From positions 1 through 14,930 of the forward strand of contig JACRIR010000066.1 of assembly GCA_016215705.1 (NCBI GenBank): a DNA stretch of 14,930 nt, in the 5' to 3' direction. Below the pieces are notes generated by a model. The model worked only from the letters and a program-made list of their open reading frames with translations. It made no database searches and had not been told where the DNA came from. This stretch comes from Candidatus Poribacteria bacterium. GTDB lineage: Bacteria; Abyssobacteria; SURF-5. Shown piece after piece: positions 1 to 7,600 of this stretch. Each line of letters opens with the position of its first letter. Position 1 is the stretch's first letter. The position numbers and the translations under genes were made by a program.

Positions 1-1
1 A

Positions 2-238
2 GAAGAGTTGCGGAGAAAGACCAAGACAGCGGGTTTCAGCAGAGTTGAATGCAAATATCTCCAAGGCATATGGGGAGTCCTGGCGCAGGAACTCACTATA
101 CTCTTTTGGCATGACAAGTTCTTGAATTCACTAACAACGCTTTTAACGTTTCCCATTGCTTTCTTATTTGGATATCTTGACTGTGTACTGAATCATGCTT
201 CAGGCAATAGCATATTGTTGGTGGCCAGAAAATCCTGA
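2..238 (+). CDS. 3' end of a probable SAM-dependent methyltransferase (partial)
   Basis: An open frame runs in from the window edge and stops at TGA 236-238, giving about 78 residues with no start inside the window that I trust. The text reads like the tail of a class I methyltransferase. Near its beginning it has a hydrophilic helix followed by AGFSRVE, like the 'aGF' strand after the last helix of the fold. It ends in ILLVARKS, matching the usual closing beta-strand 'ilivarKp'. A hydrophobic stretch (about residues 48-65) lies between. The next gene, a GT2, starts 39 nt downstream on the same strand, so this is probably the previous member of a glycan gene run. The family call rests on two short motifs only. 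The catalytic SAM-binding half lies outside the window. Confidence 0.5.
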   Translation, partial: EELRRKTKTAGFSRVECKYLQGIWGVLAQELTILFWHDKFLNSLTTLLTFPIAFLFGYLDCVLNHASGNSILLVARKS

Positions 239-277
239 TCGCGCCAGGATTGCTTCGAGCGGACAGTTCTCACAATA

Positions 278-976
278 ATGAAAGTTTTGATAATCATCCC
301 TGCCCTTAACGAGGAAGCTAGTATATCTAGGGTAATTGAAGAAATACGCGCCGGCGTGGCCAACCAGGAAATAGTGGTAGTGAATGACGGGTCCACAGAC
401 GGCACCGCTGTTGAGGCCGAGCATTCCGGCGCTACGGTTCTAAGTCATCACTTCAATCTCGGGTACGGCGCCACGCTGCAGACGGGATACAAGTATGCTC
501 TGCACAAGGACTACGATGTTCTTGTTCAAATCGATGCGGACGGACAACATGACCCTTCGTATATCCTTCGCCTGATAGAGCCCGTTTGTGAAAATCGCGC
601 GGACGTAGTCATTGGGTCGAGGTTCCTGGGTGAAGGTAACTACGAAATGCCGTTCGCAAGAAGATGCGGCAGCATAATATTCAGCAAGATCACAACGATC
701 CTCACCGGCCAGAAGGTCACCGATCCGACATCGGGCTTTCGGGCAATAAGCCGCAAGGCGTTTGCGTTTTGCGCGCGTGACATCTATCCGTCGGATTTTC
801 CCGATGCGGACGTTCTGATTATGCTGAAGAAAGCCGGTTTCAGAGTCATCGAGGTTCCGGTGAAAATGCGACCAAGCGCGGGAAATAAGACGATGCATTC
901 AGGCTTGAGAACAGTGTATTATGTTTTCAAGATGTTCCTTTCGATTTTTGTTACTGTTTTTCGCGAAATACTATGA
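278..976 (+). CDS. GT2 glycosyltransferase, polyprenyl-phosphate-sugar synthase (DPM1/GtrB-like)
   Basis: This 232-residue family 2 glycosyltransferase has a GT-A fold. Visible motifs are IIIPALNEE at residues 5-13 (nucleotide-binding strand), VVNDGSTDGT at 34-43, the metal-binding DAD at 86-88 (IDADGQHDP), GSRF at 113-116, and TDPTSGFRA at 148-156. The last motif is characteristic of dolichyl- or undecaprenyl-phosphate sugar synthases. It lacks the C-terminal pair of membrane helices found in GtrB, although the last 20 residues are hydrophobic and could sit on the membrane. The likely reaction is transfer of a hexose from a nucleotide sugar to a polyprenyl phosphate at the inner face of the membrane. 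It is followed after 16 nt by a small DUF2304-type membrane protein, a pairing seen repeatedly with this GT2 subgroup. The RBS is weak. The sugar and the lipid cannot be read from sequence. Confidence 0.85.
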   Translation: MKVLIIIPALNEEASISRVIEEIRAGVANQEIVVVNDGSTDGTAVEAEHSGATVLSHHFNLGYGATLQTGYKYALHKDYDVLVQIDADGQHDPSYILRLIEPVCENRADVVIGSRFLGEGNYEMPFARRCGSIIFSKITTILTGQKVTDPTSGFRAISRKAFAFCARDIYPSDFPDADVLIMLKKAGFRVIEVPVKMRPSAGNKTMHSGLRTVYYVFKMFLSIFVTVFREIL

Positions 977-992
977 TTGGGGGGGTGCTATC

Positions 993-1361
993 GTGTCGCC
1001 AAAAGCTCGCATTTTCATAGGAATGGTCAGCGTTCTTCTGATTTTGTTCATTGTAGAAATGGTGAGGCGGAGGAAGTTGAGAGAGGAGTTCTCGTGGTTG
1101 TGGCTGTTGGCCGGTTTTACGGCGCTTGTGGTGGGTGAATGGTATGGACTGCAACTGTTCCTCACCCGAATCAGCGGGGCAGTCTCGTCTCTCAGCATAA
1201 TCTTCTTCCTAAGCATCACATTCCTAATGGCAGTGTGCATCCATATGGCAACCAAAATCTCGCTATTGATGACGCAAGTAAAGAACCTCACCCAGGAACT
1301 TTCCATTCTCCAGAATGAGGTAAAAACGAGAAGTGCAAGCTCCTCGCAAAGCGCACGTTAG
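993..1361 (+). CDS. DUF2304-type small membrane protein
   Basis: I start this at GTG 993. A G-rich ribosome-binding stretch (979-985) sits 7 nt before it, whereas an earlier in-frame ATG at 921 lies inside the GT2 gene and has no RBS. The product is about 122 residues with three hydrophobic segments: roughly residues 5-18 (IGMVSVLLILFIVEM), 34-52 and 64-84. Between the first two is a basic loop (VRRRKLREEFSWLW). The charged C-terminal tail could form a short coiled coil (TQVKNLTQELSILQNEVK). The 'R-rich loop then EFSWLWLL' pattern after the first helix fits DUF2304, whose members usually neighbour a DPM1-like GT2. A role as membrane anchor or partner of the upstream GT2 is inference. Its end overlaps the next gene by 29 nt, implying one transcript. 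Confidence 0.7.
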   Translation: MSPKARIFIGMVSVLLILFIVEMVRRRKLREEFSWLWLLAGFTALVVGEWYGLQLFLTRISGAVSSLSIIFFLSITFLMAVCIHMATKISLLMTQVKNLTQELSILQNEVKTRSASSSQSAR

Positions 1362-3264
1362 GCTGCAAACCGCAGCCCTTTTGGCCCTTCTGGCTTTCAT
1401 ATGCTATTGGAATTCACTCCGGGCCTCATTCCACTACGACGATTATCCAATGATCCTGGATATCGATTGGAACACCCCAAAGTATCTTCTCCACATTCTC
1501 CGGTACCAGCCTCAGCGTTTCGTGGTTTTCAGTAGCATCTGGCTTAATTACGCTCTTGGGGGATTGAATCCTTCCGGCTACCATTTTTTCAACGTTGCGG
1601 TCCATGGGTTGAACTCAGTATTGATTTTCCTGTTGGCGGAAAAATTGTTCGCATTTGGTTTCGCGCCGTCGCTGGGAACGCTCACCGGAAAATCTGTGCG
1701 AATGAATTCGCATTCACAGGTACCTTCCTTGACCGGTCAATCAAGGGGAAAACTCGGTGAACCGTCTGGTTCCGCCAGGCTGGCGGCTTTTGCGGTCGGC
1801 GCATTGTTTGCCGCTGACACCGCGCTTACGCAATCGGTGTCGTATATCCAGGGACGTTCATCCTCGCTTTGCACTCTTTTCTTCTTGGCTTCCTTTTACT
1901 CTTACTGCGCCGCCGCAGAACATGATATTGAGGGGACAGTGGGAGACAAGACAGGGAAACCAGTTTCACTCTTCGCTGCGCTCAGGAAGAAAGATTCTGA
2001 CGGAGTCATGGCGGGAAACAAAATAATGACAGTCTTTCGTATTCTGTCGGCAACGGTCACCTTTGTGCTAGCCTGTATGACAAAAGAGATCGGAGTCACG
2101 CTCGTGGCTGTGCTTGTCATATTCGAATTCGTTTATGTTCTGAGATGCAGGGCCAGGAACTTGAGGGTGAACACAATCCTTCGGCTGCTCCCCTTTGCGC
2201 TTGTCCTAGGTTCGGTTTTCGTCGCGCGCGTTCTGCTATACGGCGCAATAGGAGAGGTTCGTTCCATCCGCGAATTTTGGCCTAATCTGCTCACCCAACT
2301 TTCCATCAATGTCACGTATATCCGAATGTTGCTTCTTCCTATCGGGCTCTCAATCGAGCATGACTATCCCATATACCATTCCTTGTCCGAGATACGCGTG
2401 ATTTACTCACTAGCATTGCTGTGCGGCCTGATTGTTGCCGCAGTGGCCGCCGTCCGACGAATGCCTATGTTCACGTTCGGGTTCTCATGGTTTCTGATTA
2501 CCTTGCTTCCCACAACACTTATACCAATATGGGATGTCATCAGCGAACACTGGTTATACCTGCCGTCAGTCGGCTATTTTCTGATGGTTGGGGGGCTCTT
2601 GGAGAATCTGGTACGGAGACATCTTTGCGGGAATGACAAGAAGCAGCGAGACGCCGTGGCGGTCATTATTCTGGTCGCCATATTCCTTTACGGCAGCGGG
2701 ACCATATTGCGCAATACAGTCTGGCGGAACGGGGCCACGTTATGGGCCGACGCAGTTGAGAAAGCGCCTAACAGAGTGAGACCGCGCACAAATCTGGCGA
2801 TGGCGCTTGCCGATAGAGGAGAAACACGAAAAGCAATAGACGAACTCAGGATTGCGCTCTCGATTGACCCGTATTCATATGAAGCGCACAGTAATCTCGG
2901 GACCATTTACTCGCGCGAGGGCGAATATGATCGCGCCGTGGAACAGTTTCAGCTTGCTATTGCGATTTTTCCCGACCCGTTCAACCCGCCTCCGATGGAG
3001 GTTATGAACGTGGCTCGCGCGTTCTACAATATGGGGCTCGCATACCAGCAAATGGGGAGGTTCAATAGCGCGCTTCAGGCATATGACAAGGCAATCAGGG
3101 TTGCGCCCCAAATGGGCGAGGCCTACAGCAACATGGGAACGGTCTATTTCGCTATGGGCCGCCACGCAGAGGCTGAGATGAGTTTTAAAAAAGCGCTGTC
3201 AATCAACCCGTCTCTCGATCTTGCGCGGAAAAATCTCGAGCTGCTTGAAGGCCTCACTCCTTAA
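1333..3264 (+). CDS. TMTC/ArnT-like GT-C glycosyltransferase with C-terminal TPR domain
   Basis: This 643-residue integral membrane protein starts at GTG 1333 inside the upstream gene. The N-terminal ~460 residues carry about ten membrane segments. The first large loop has the acidic pair HYDDYP (D36-D37), the place of the catalytic or metal Asp in GT-C enzymes that use polyprenyl-phosphate sugars. SEHWLYLPSVGYF at 404-416 matches the conserved 'ERyLYLPSvG' block of TMTC (DUF1736) proteins. Four TPR units follow at about 484-513, 516-548, 561-592 and 595-626, with a Pro-rich break (FPDPFNPPP) after the second. TMTC proteins transfer mannose to proteins in animals. The bacterial relatives are mostly uncharacterised, so acceptor and sugar are unknown. 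Two hydrophilic loop inserts (about 111-149 and 196-230) look atypical. Position after a GT2 and a DUF2304 protein suggests that they supply its lipid-linked donor. Confidence 0.8.
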   Translation: MQAPRKAHVRLQTAALLALLAFICYWNSLRASFHYDDYPMILDIDWNTPKYLLHILRYQPQRFVVFSSIWLNYALGGLNPSGYHFFNVAVHGLNSVLIFLLAEKLFAFGFAPSLGTLTGKSVRMNSHSQVPSLTGQSRGKLGEPSGSARLAAFAVGALFAADTALTQSVSYIQGRSSSLCTLFFLASFYSYCAAAEHDIEGTVGDKTGKPVSLFAALRKKDSDGVMAGNKIMTVFRILSATVTFVLACMTKEIGVTLVAVLVIFEFVYVLRCRARNLRVNTILRLLPFALVLGSVFVARVLLYGAIGEVRSIREFWPNLLTQLSINVTYIRMLLLPIGLSIEHDYPIYHSLSEIRVIYSLALLCGLIVAAVAAVRRMPMFTFGFSWFLITLLPTTLIPIWDVISEHWLYLPSVGYFLMVGGLLENLVRRHLCGNDKKQRDAVAVIILVAIFLYGSGTILRNTVWRNGATLWADAVEKAPNRVRPRTNLAMALADRGETRKAIDELRIALSIDPYSYEAHSNLGTIYSREGEYDRAVEQFQLAIAIFPDPFNPPPMEVMNVARAFYNMGLAYQQMGRFNSALQAYDKAIRVAPQMGEAYSNMGTVYFAMGRHAEAEMSFKKALSINPSLDLARKNLELLEGLTP

Positions 3265-4291
3265 GCGCGAGCTCCCGTGCGGAGATTCGGTATTTCCTCA
3301 GCCAGGCTGCAAACTCCTTGCCGCTGACTTTCTTCAGTCGGCGCATGTCCCTCCGCTTCTCCCACATTCGGGGGATGCCTCCCAGCGCAGCCCAGTATGC
3401 GCGGACGAGGACACGAGCAAGCCGCCCCAGGGACGCCTGGTCCGCAAATTTTCCCGAGGCCCCCTTCCCCGCCAGCGCGCCATAGCCCTGCAGCGCAAAC
3501 CTGACACCCGTGTAGTAAACGCTCAGGAGCAGCGACAGGATCGGAAAATACTTGACGGCGATCCACACGCGGTTCCTCTCGACGTGGAAAGCTTTGAATT
3601 CCGAGTACCACCCTGCCGACCCGGAGATTTTGTGGTACACCACAGCGGTCGGCACATAAAGGCATTTCCAGCCGGCCCACCGCGCGCGAAGGCCGATGTC
3701 AGTATCATCTCCGTAAGAAAAAAATTCTTCGTCGAATAAGCCAATCTCGTCGAGCATCCGTTTCGAATAAATTGACCCGCAGCCGGGCGCAAAAAAGATT
3801 TCCTCCAGCTTGTCGTATTGGCCGGTATCCTTCTCGAACCGGCCCCGTCCACGATTCAGGCCGTCGGGATATATCAGATGGCCGACTGCGTCTATCAGTT
3901 CCGGCTGGTCATAAACCAGCAACTTCGAGGCGCACATTCCGACATCCGGATAAAGCTGCATCGGATTAACCAATTCCTCGAGCCAACGTTTATCGCAGGA
4001 GGTGTCATTGTTCAAAAGGGCGATATACTTTCCCTTTGCCTGCTCGATTCCCCTGTTGTTGCCGCCCGCGAATCCATAATTCTTGTCCAGTTTGATCAGC
4101 CGCACAAAGTCCGCATATTGTTCTTCGAGCAGCGCGTTTGACCCGTCGATTGAGCCGTTATCGACGACAATCACCTCGAAGTCGCGAAGGGTCTGCGCCT
4201 TCAAGGAATTCAGACACTCCTCGAGAAGATGTTTGCCGTTCCAATTGCAAATTATTACTGATACAAGGAGAGTTTGCATGCTTCCAATCAT
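3254..4291 (-). CDS. GT2 glycosyltransferase, rhamnosyltransferase-like
   Basis: This 345-residue GT-A enzyme has VSVIICNWNGK at residues 10-20, VVDNGSIDGS at 42-51, and NYGFAGGNNRG at 71-81 (the typical donor-binding block of WbbL/RfbF-like enzymes). It also has the metal motif NND at 94-96, APGCGSIYSKR at 168-178 and FFSYGDDTDIGLRARWAGW at 190-208, the acceptor-side acidic cluster of this family. A hydrophobic segment near residues 247-265 and a basic tail suggest peripheral membrane contact. The probable role is addition of a deoxyhexose or hexose to a growing surface glycan in the cytoplasm. The gene is convergent with the TPR glycosyltransferase, and their stop ends overlap by 11 nt. Met5 is an alternative start, and neither start has a strong RBS. 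The sugar specificity is not readable. Confidence 0.85.
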   Translation of the reverse strand: MIGSMQTLLVSVIICNWNGKHLLEECLNSLKAQTLRDFEVIVVDNGSIDGSNALLEEQYADFVRLIKLDKNYGFAGGNNRGIEQAKGKYIALLNNDTSCDKRWLEELVNPMQLYPDVGMCASKLLVYDQPELIDAVGHLIYPDGLNRGRGRFEKDTGQYDKLEEIFFAPGCGSIYSKRMLDEIGLFDEEFFSYGDDTDIGLRARWAGWKCLYVPTAVVYHKISGSAGWYSEFKAFHVERNRVWIAVKYFPILSLLLSVYYTGVRFALQGYGALAGKGASGKFADQASLGRLARVLVRAYWAALGGIPRMWEKRRDMRRLKKVSGKEFAAWLRKYRISARELALKE

Positions 4292-4475
4292 GTATGTGCT
4301 ACTGTCTTTTCATAATTGAGGTTGCCGCTTGGGCGCATGATCTTAAGGGGTATCCCGCCGCCGTGGGATTGTGACTTTATGAGAACGGCCAAAACAAAGC
4401 CGATGAATCACTACCCTGCCGGAGTGATTCTAACATAAGCAATGATTGCTATCAATGTCTCTCCTCATCATAACT

Positions 4476-4492
4476 CCCCTTTGCAAAAGGGG
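4476..4492. repeat. Short copy of the CCCCTTTGC palindromic repeat
   Basis: CCCCTTT and AAAGGGG arms surround a GCA loop. The core matches the larger palindrome 90 nt downstream, so this is a second, shorter copy of the same element. Repeats with this core are common between genes in many bacterial genomes. Confidence 0.7.
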
Positions 4493-4568
4493 GAAAAGCA
4501 AAAATCCCACCTGCTCCCCCTGAAATAATCCCCCTAACCCCGAGCGAATATCCCTGCCTCCACAAAAG

Positions 4569-4613
4569 AAATCCCCCCTAACCCCCCTTTGCAAAGGGGG
4601 GAAGGGGGGATTT
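4569..4613 (-). terminator. 45-nt G/C palindrome, probable terminator of the macroglobulin gene
   Basis: The core CCCCCCTTTGCAAAGGGGGG (4582-4601) is a perfect 20-nt palindrome. It is flanked by AAATCCCCCC and GGGGGGATTT, so the whole 45 nt folds with only a small internal mismatch (TAA against AA). On the minus strand the hairpin is followed by ATTTCTTTTG, and it starts 53 nt beyond the macroglobulin stop codon. That placement fits a factor-independent terminator. It also has the form of a dispersed repeat that may have been adopted for this use. Confidence 0.55.
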
Positions 4614-4665
4614 GTGAGCGAGGTGGACCGCAAGGCCGCCTCACTTGTTTGACAGTGTGCGAATG

Positions 4666-7600
4666 TCAGTTCTTGATCTCAAGCACTACGGGTTTAGCGA
4701 AGTTCTCGACCGATGGGTCGTAGTATTCGTAGACGCGGGACACAGGCGTCTTTGCTTTGACCGGGAATTTCGCCCTGAGTTGGTACGAGAGTCTTAGTTC
4801 TGCACGCGGGCCGATCTTGCTGAGGTAAACGATTATCTGGCGTCCCGTCAGTGTGTATTTCTCGATTGTTTTTTGTTCGACCAGTTTCTGCAACCCGTCG
4901 GACTGCACTTCGAAGCCGGGGGGAACGCCCAAATCCACGATGACCATGTTGGCGGCTGCCGGCCGGTTATTGAATATGCGGACATTGCAGGAAACCATAT
5001 CATCCTTCTCGAGGCGGGTCTTGTCGTAATTGACTTCAATCGTCAAGGGCTCCTGCAGCGCTTTCTCGTCAGCTCGCCATGGCAGGTAGTAGCGCCCGAC
5101 AATCTGATAAAGCATGCTTCCCTTGCCTTCGAACCGGATTCTCACGTTATTGTTCCCCTTGTGCACGTGGGGCTTCAGGTCCACAAATCTCATCACATCG
5201 CTGTCGGCCGACGTAATCTTAATTGTCGTGACCGTCTTGTCATCGTGGCTGATGCTCACGTTCCCGTTGACATCCTCGGTTGCGTTGCCAAGCGCGATAA
5301 TCATGGCCTTAAGGGCGAGCACGGTCGCCTGAGTCGAATACCATGTGCCCGCCGGGTCCTTCGCGCGTATGAGGTAGGTCATCGCCTTGTTGACAACATC
5401 GGAATGGCGGCCTGACCTGATGAACGCGATAGTCGCCATCGCAGTTGTCTCGATGTCGGCGCCTTTTCCGTTCCCAAATGTCATAGTTTCCAGTTTGGAT
5501 TCCCAATGGATCGCGCCATTCTCTTCCTTTTTCAGCTCCAACAGTTTGAGGAACGCATCTTCGTTCTGCTTGTCGGCTAATACGAGCGCGTTTGCACAAA
5601 GTGCGAGCAGGTATGGATCGTTTGCCTCATTCAAGTGGTTCTTTATGTAACTCACCGCCTTCTGCGCCTCGGGACCGTTGTAGCCCGATTCCAGAAGCGC
5701 CCACGCTATGTATGCGGTCACGGGCAGGTTACTATTCTGAATGCGTCCCCAGCTTTCCTGATGCAGATAGGACTGATCTGGCGACCAGCTTCCGTCGTTT
5801 TGCTGCTTCGAGAGCAACCAGCGCTGAGTCCTGTCGATGACAGCCGGGTCAACCTCGTGCACTTTGGACATGTCCTTGAACTCCATGAGGCCATAGGCCG
5901 TCAGAATCTGATTCGCTGGCGGATTTCCGAACCACTCGAATCCGCCTCCGGCAACCTCGAAGCTCAAGAGCCGCTGATAACCCGTATTGATAAACCCCTC
6001 GGCCTTCATCTGCACTTCAGGCGTTATCTGTTTCGTGGTCTTCATGTAATCGACCACGAGAATGTTAGGATAAGTCGTCGAGGACGTCTGTTCGAAACAG
6101 CCGAAAGGCATTTGAAGGATGCTGTCAAGTCCCTCGACAACCTGGCTGAAAATGCCGGGATAGATTTTCACCAGGATTGTGCTTGCATCATCTATGGCGC
6201 CCGGCGGAATCTCAATGGTCTTTTCGACTGCGCCGGAGAGCCGGTCATTATAGTTGACAAGCGTTTCCTTGCCGTCGGGCAGAATCAGGACTTGCCGCTT
6301 AATCGCGTCATTCATCTTGCTGCCGAATCCGTGAACGGTCAGAGTCCGCCAGCCGACCTTCTTTGCCATGATAGTGAAATAGACAACCGCGACTTCATCT
6401 TTCTCGAGATCGATCTCCTTCACAGGATCGTCGAGTAGCTCGAACCAATCTTCCCGCGTGACTTCGAGTCGCACCTTTTGCGAACCGGGGAGATAATTGT
6501 AAACTGCGACAGGGATCGAGATTCTGTCGTTCTGGGTCAGCGCCGGAGGCAAGTCAATGTCAACAAAGAAATCCTGGAACACGCGCAGAGGGGTAGACAC
6601 GCTCCCGAGCGCGCCGCCAAGCGAAGATGCCATGGTCGCCATGCGCCACGTCGTTATTGAATCGGCCATCGAGAGAGAGACGCGCGCGTCGCCGTTCGGG
6701 CCGGTTATGATGGCCGGGTTGAAGTATAGTGTTTCGGGGAAGTATTCGCGTATGCGCACCTGGGGCTTGTCTTCGCCTGAAACAGTGGAAGCGACACCCG
6801 ACTTGGAAAGCTCATCCTTTTCCTTGTCGCCCACTGCATTGAAGGCAGCCTTCATTTGGGCCATCGGGGCCATGGCAGCCTCCTCGACCCTGCCGGCCAT
6901 ATCTGCCATACGACCGAGCAAGCGTCTTTCTTTCATTTCAGGCGAGTACGAGACTCTGACATCGTCCGTGGTGTTTGCCTTCTCGTCAGGTCCTATGCTC
7001 ACGAGTTGGAATGTGAGATAGTCATTCCACATGAAGCCCGCGTTCTCCACGCGATAGAAATTCCCCCACGGGTCCTTTGCGTCCGCAGCCTTCAGGAGGC
7101 GTTCGTCAACGAGGACAGCGAGGCTCTCCCCCTGGGATGGGAATCGACTGTGGCGTTTCTGGAATCGTTTCAGCGCCTCTTCCACTTTTTTTGTCTTCTC
7201 ACTCATGATCTTCTCTGCTTCTGTCCGGACAGCAGACTGTTTCGAGTCATATGTGTTGACTCTCAACGATGGCTCGCGGAGTGTTTCGGCAGAGGCAAGC
7301 AGAACGCGCGCAGCCTCCTTGCGCAATGATATTTCTTCCGGCCGGTTCGCCGGAGCATCCTTGAGGATGATGTCGTCGACATCATAGCCATGAATCTCAT
7401 AACGAGGTTTCATGAGTTCTTTTTCGAGTGTGAAGTAGACCTTTTCGAGTCCGGGCTGCATCTCTTGAAGCGCGAAGACGCTTTCGTCAACGATGCTGAC
7501 GCCGAGTGCGGCAAGCACTGGATGCCCCGTCTTGTCACGAACGAAGAACTGGATGCTCGCTTCTTCGCCCGGCCGGTATACGGCTTTGTCAGGTTTCACG

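Larger units (their letters stand above)
4292..4665. other. Intergenic gap with hairpins and G/C-rich repeats
   Basis: No gene is supported here. The gap lies upstream of the minus-strand GT2 and downstream of the minus-strand macroglobulin gene. It holds an 8-bp inverted repeat (GAATCACT 4405-4412 with AGTGATTC 4423-4430), a CCCCTTT/AAAGGGG hairpin at 4476-4492, a degenerate C-rich copy around 4527-4541 and the large palindrome at 4569-4613. I found no convincing promoter for the GT2 gene. Confidence 0.7.

Noticed and set aside
440-898. Minus-strand open frame of 152 codons opposite the first GT2
   Set aside because: It lies opposite a GT2 with all its motifs and shows no recognisable protein features.
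4430-4633. Minus-strand frame giving 'NPPFPPLQRGVRGDFF'
   Set aside because: This is the well-known artefact translation of the CCCCTTTGC intergenic repeat.
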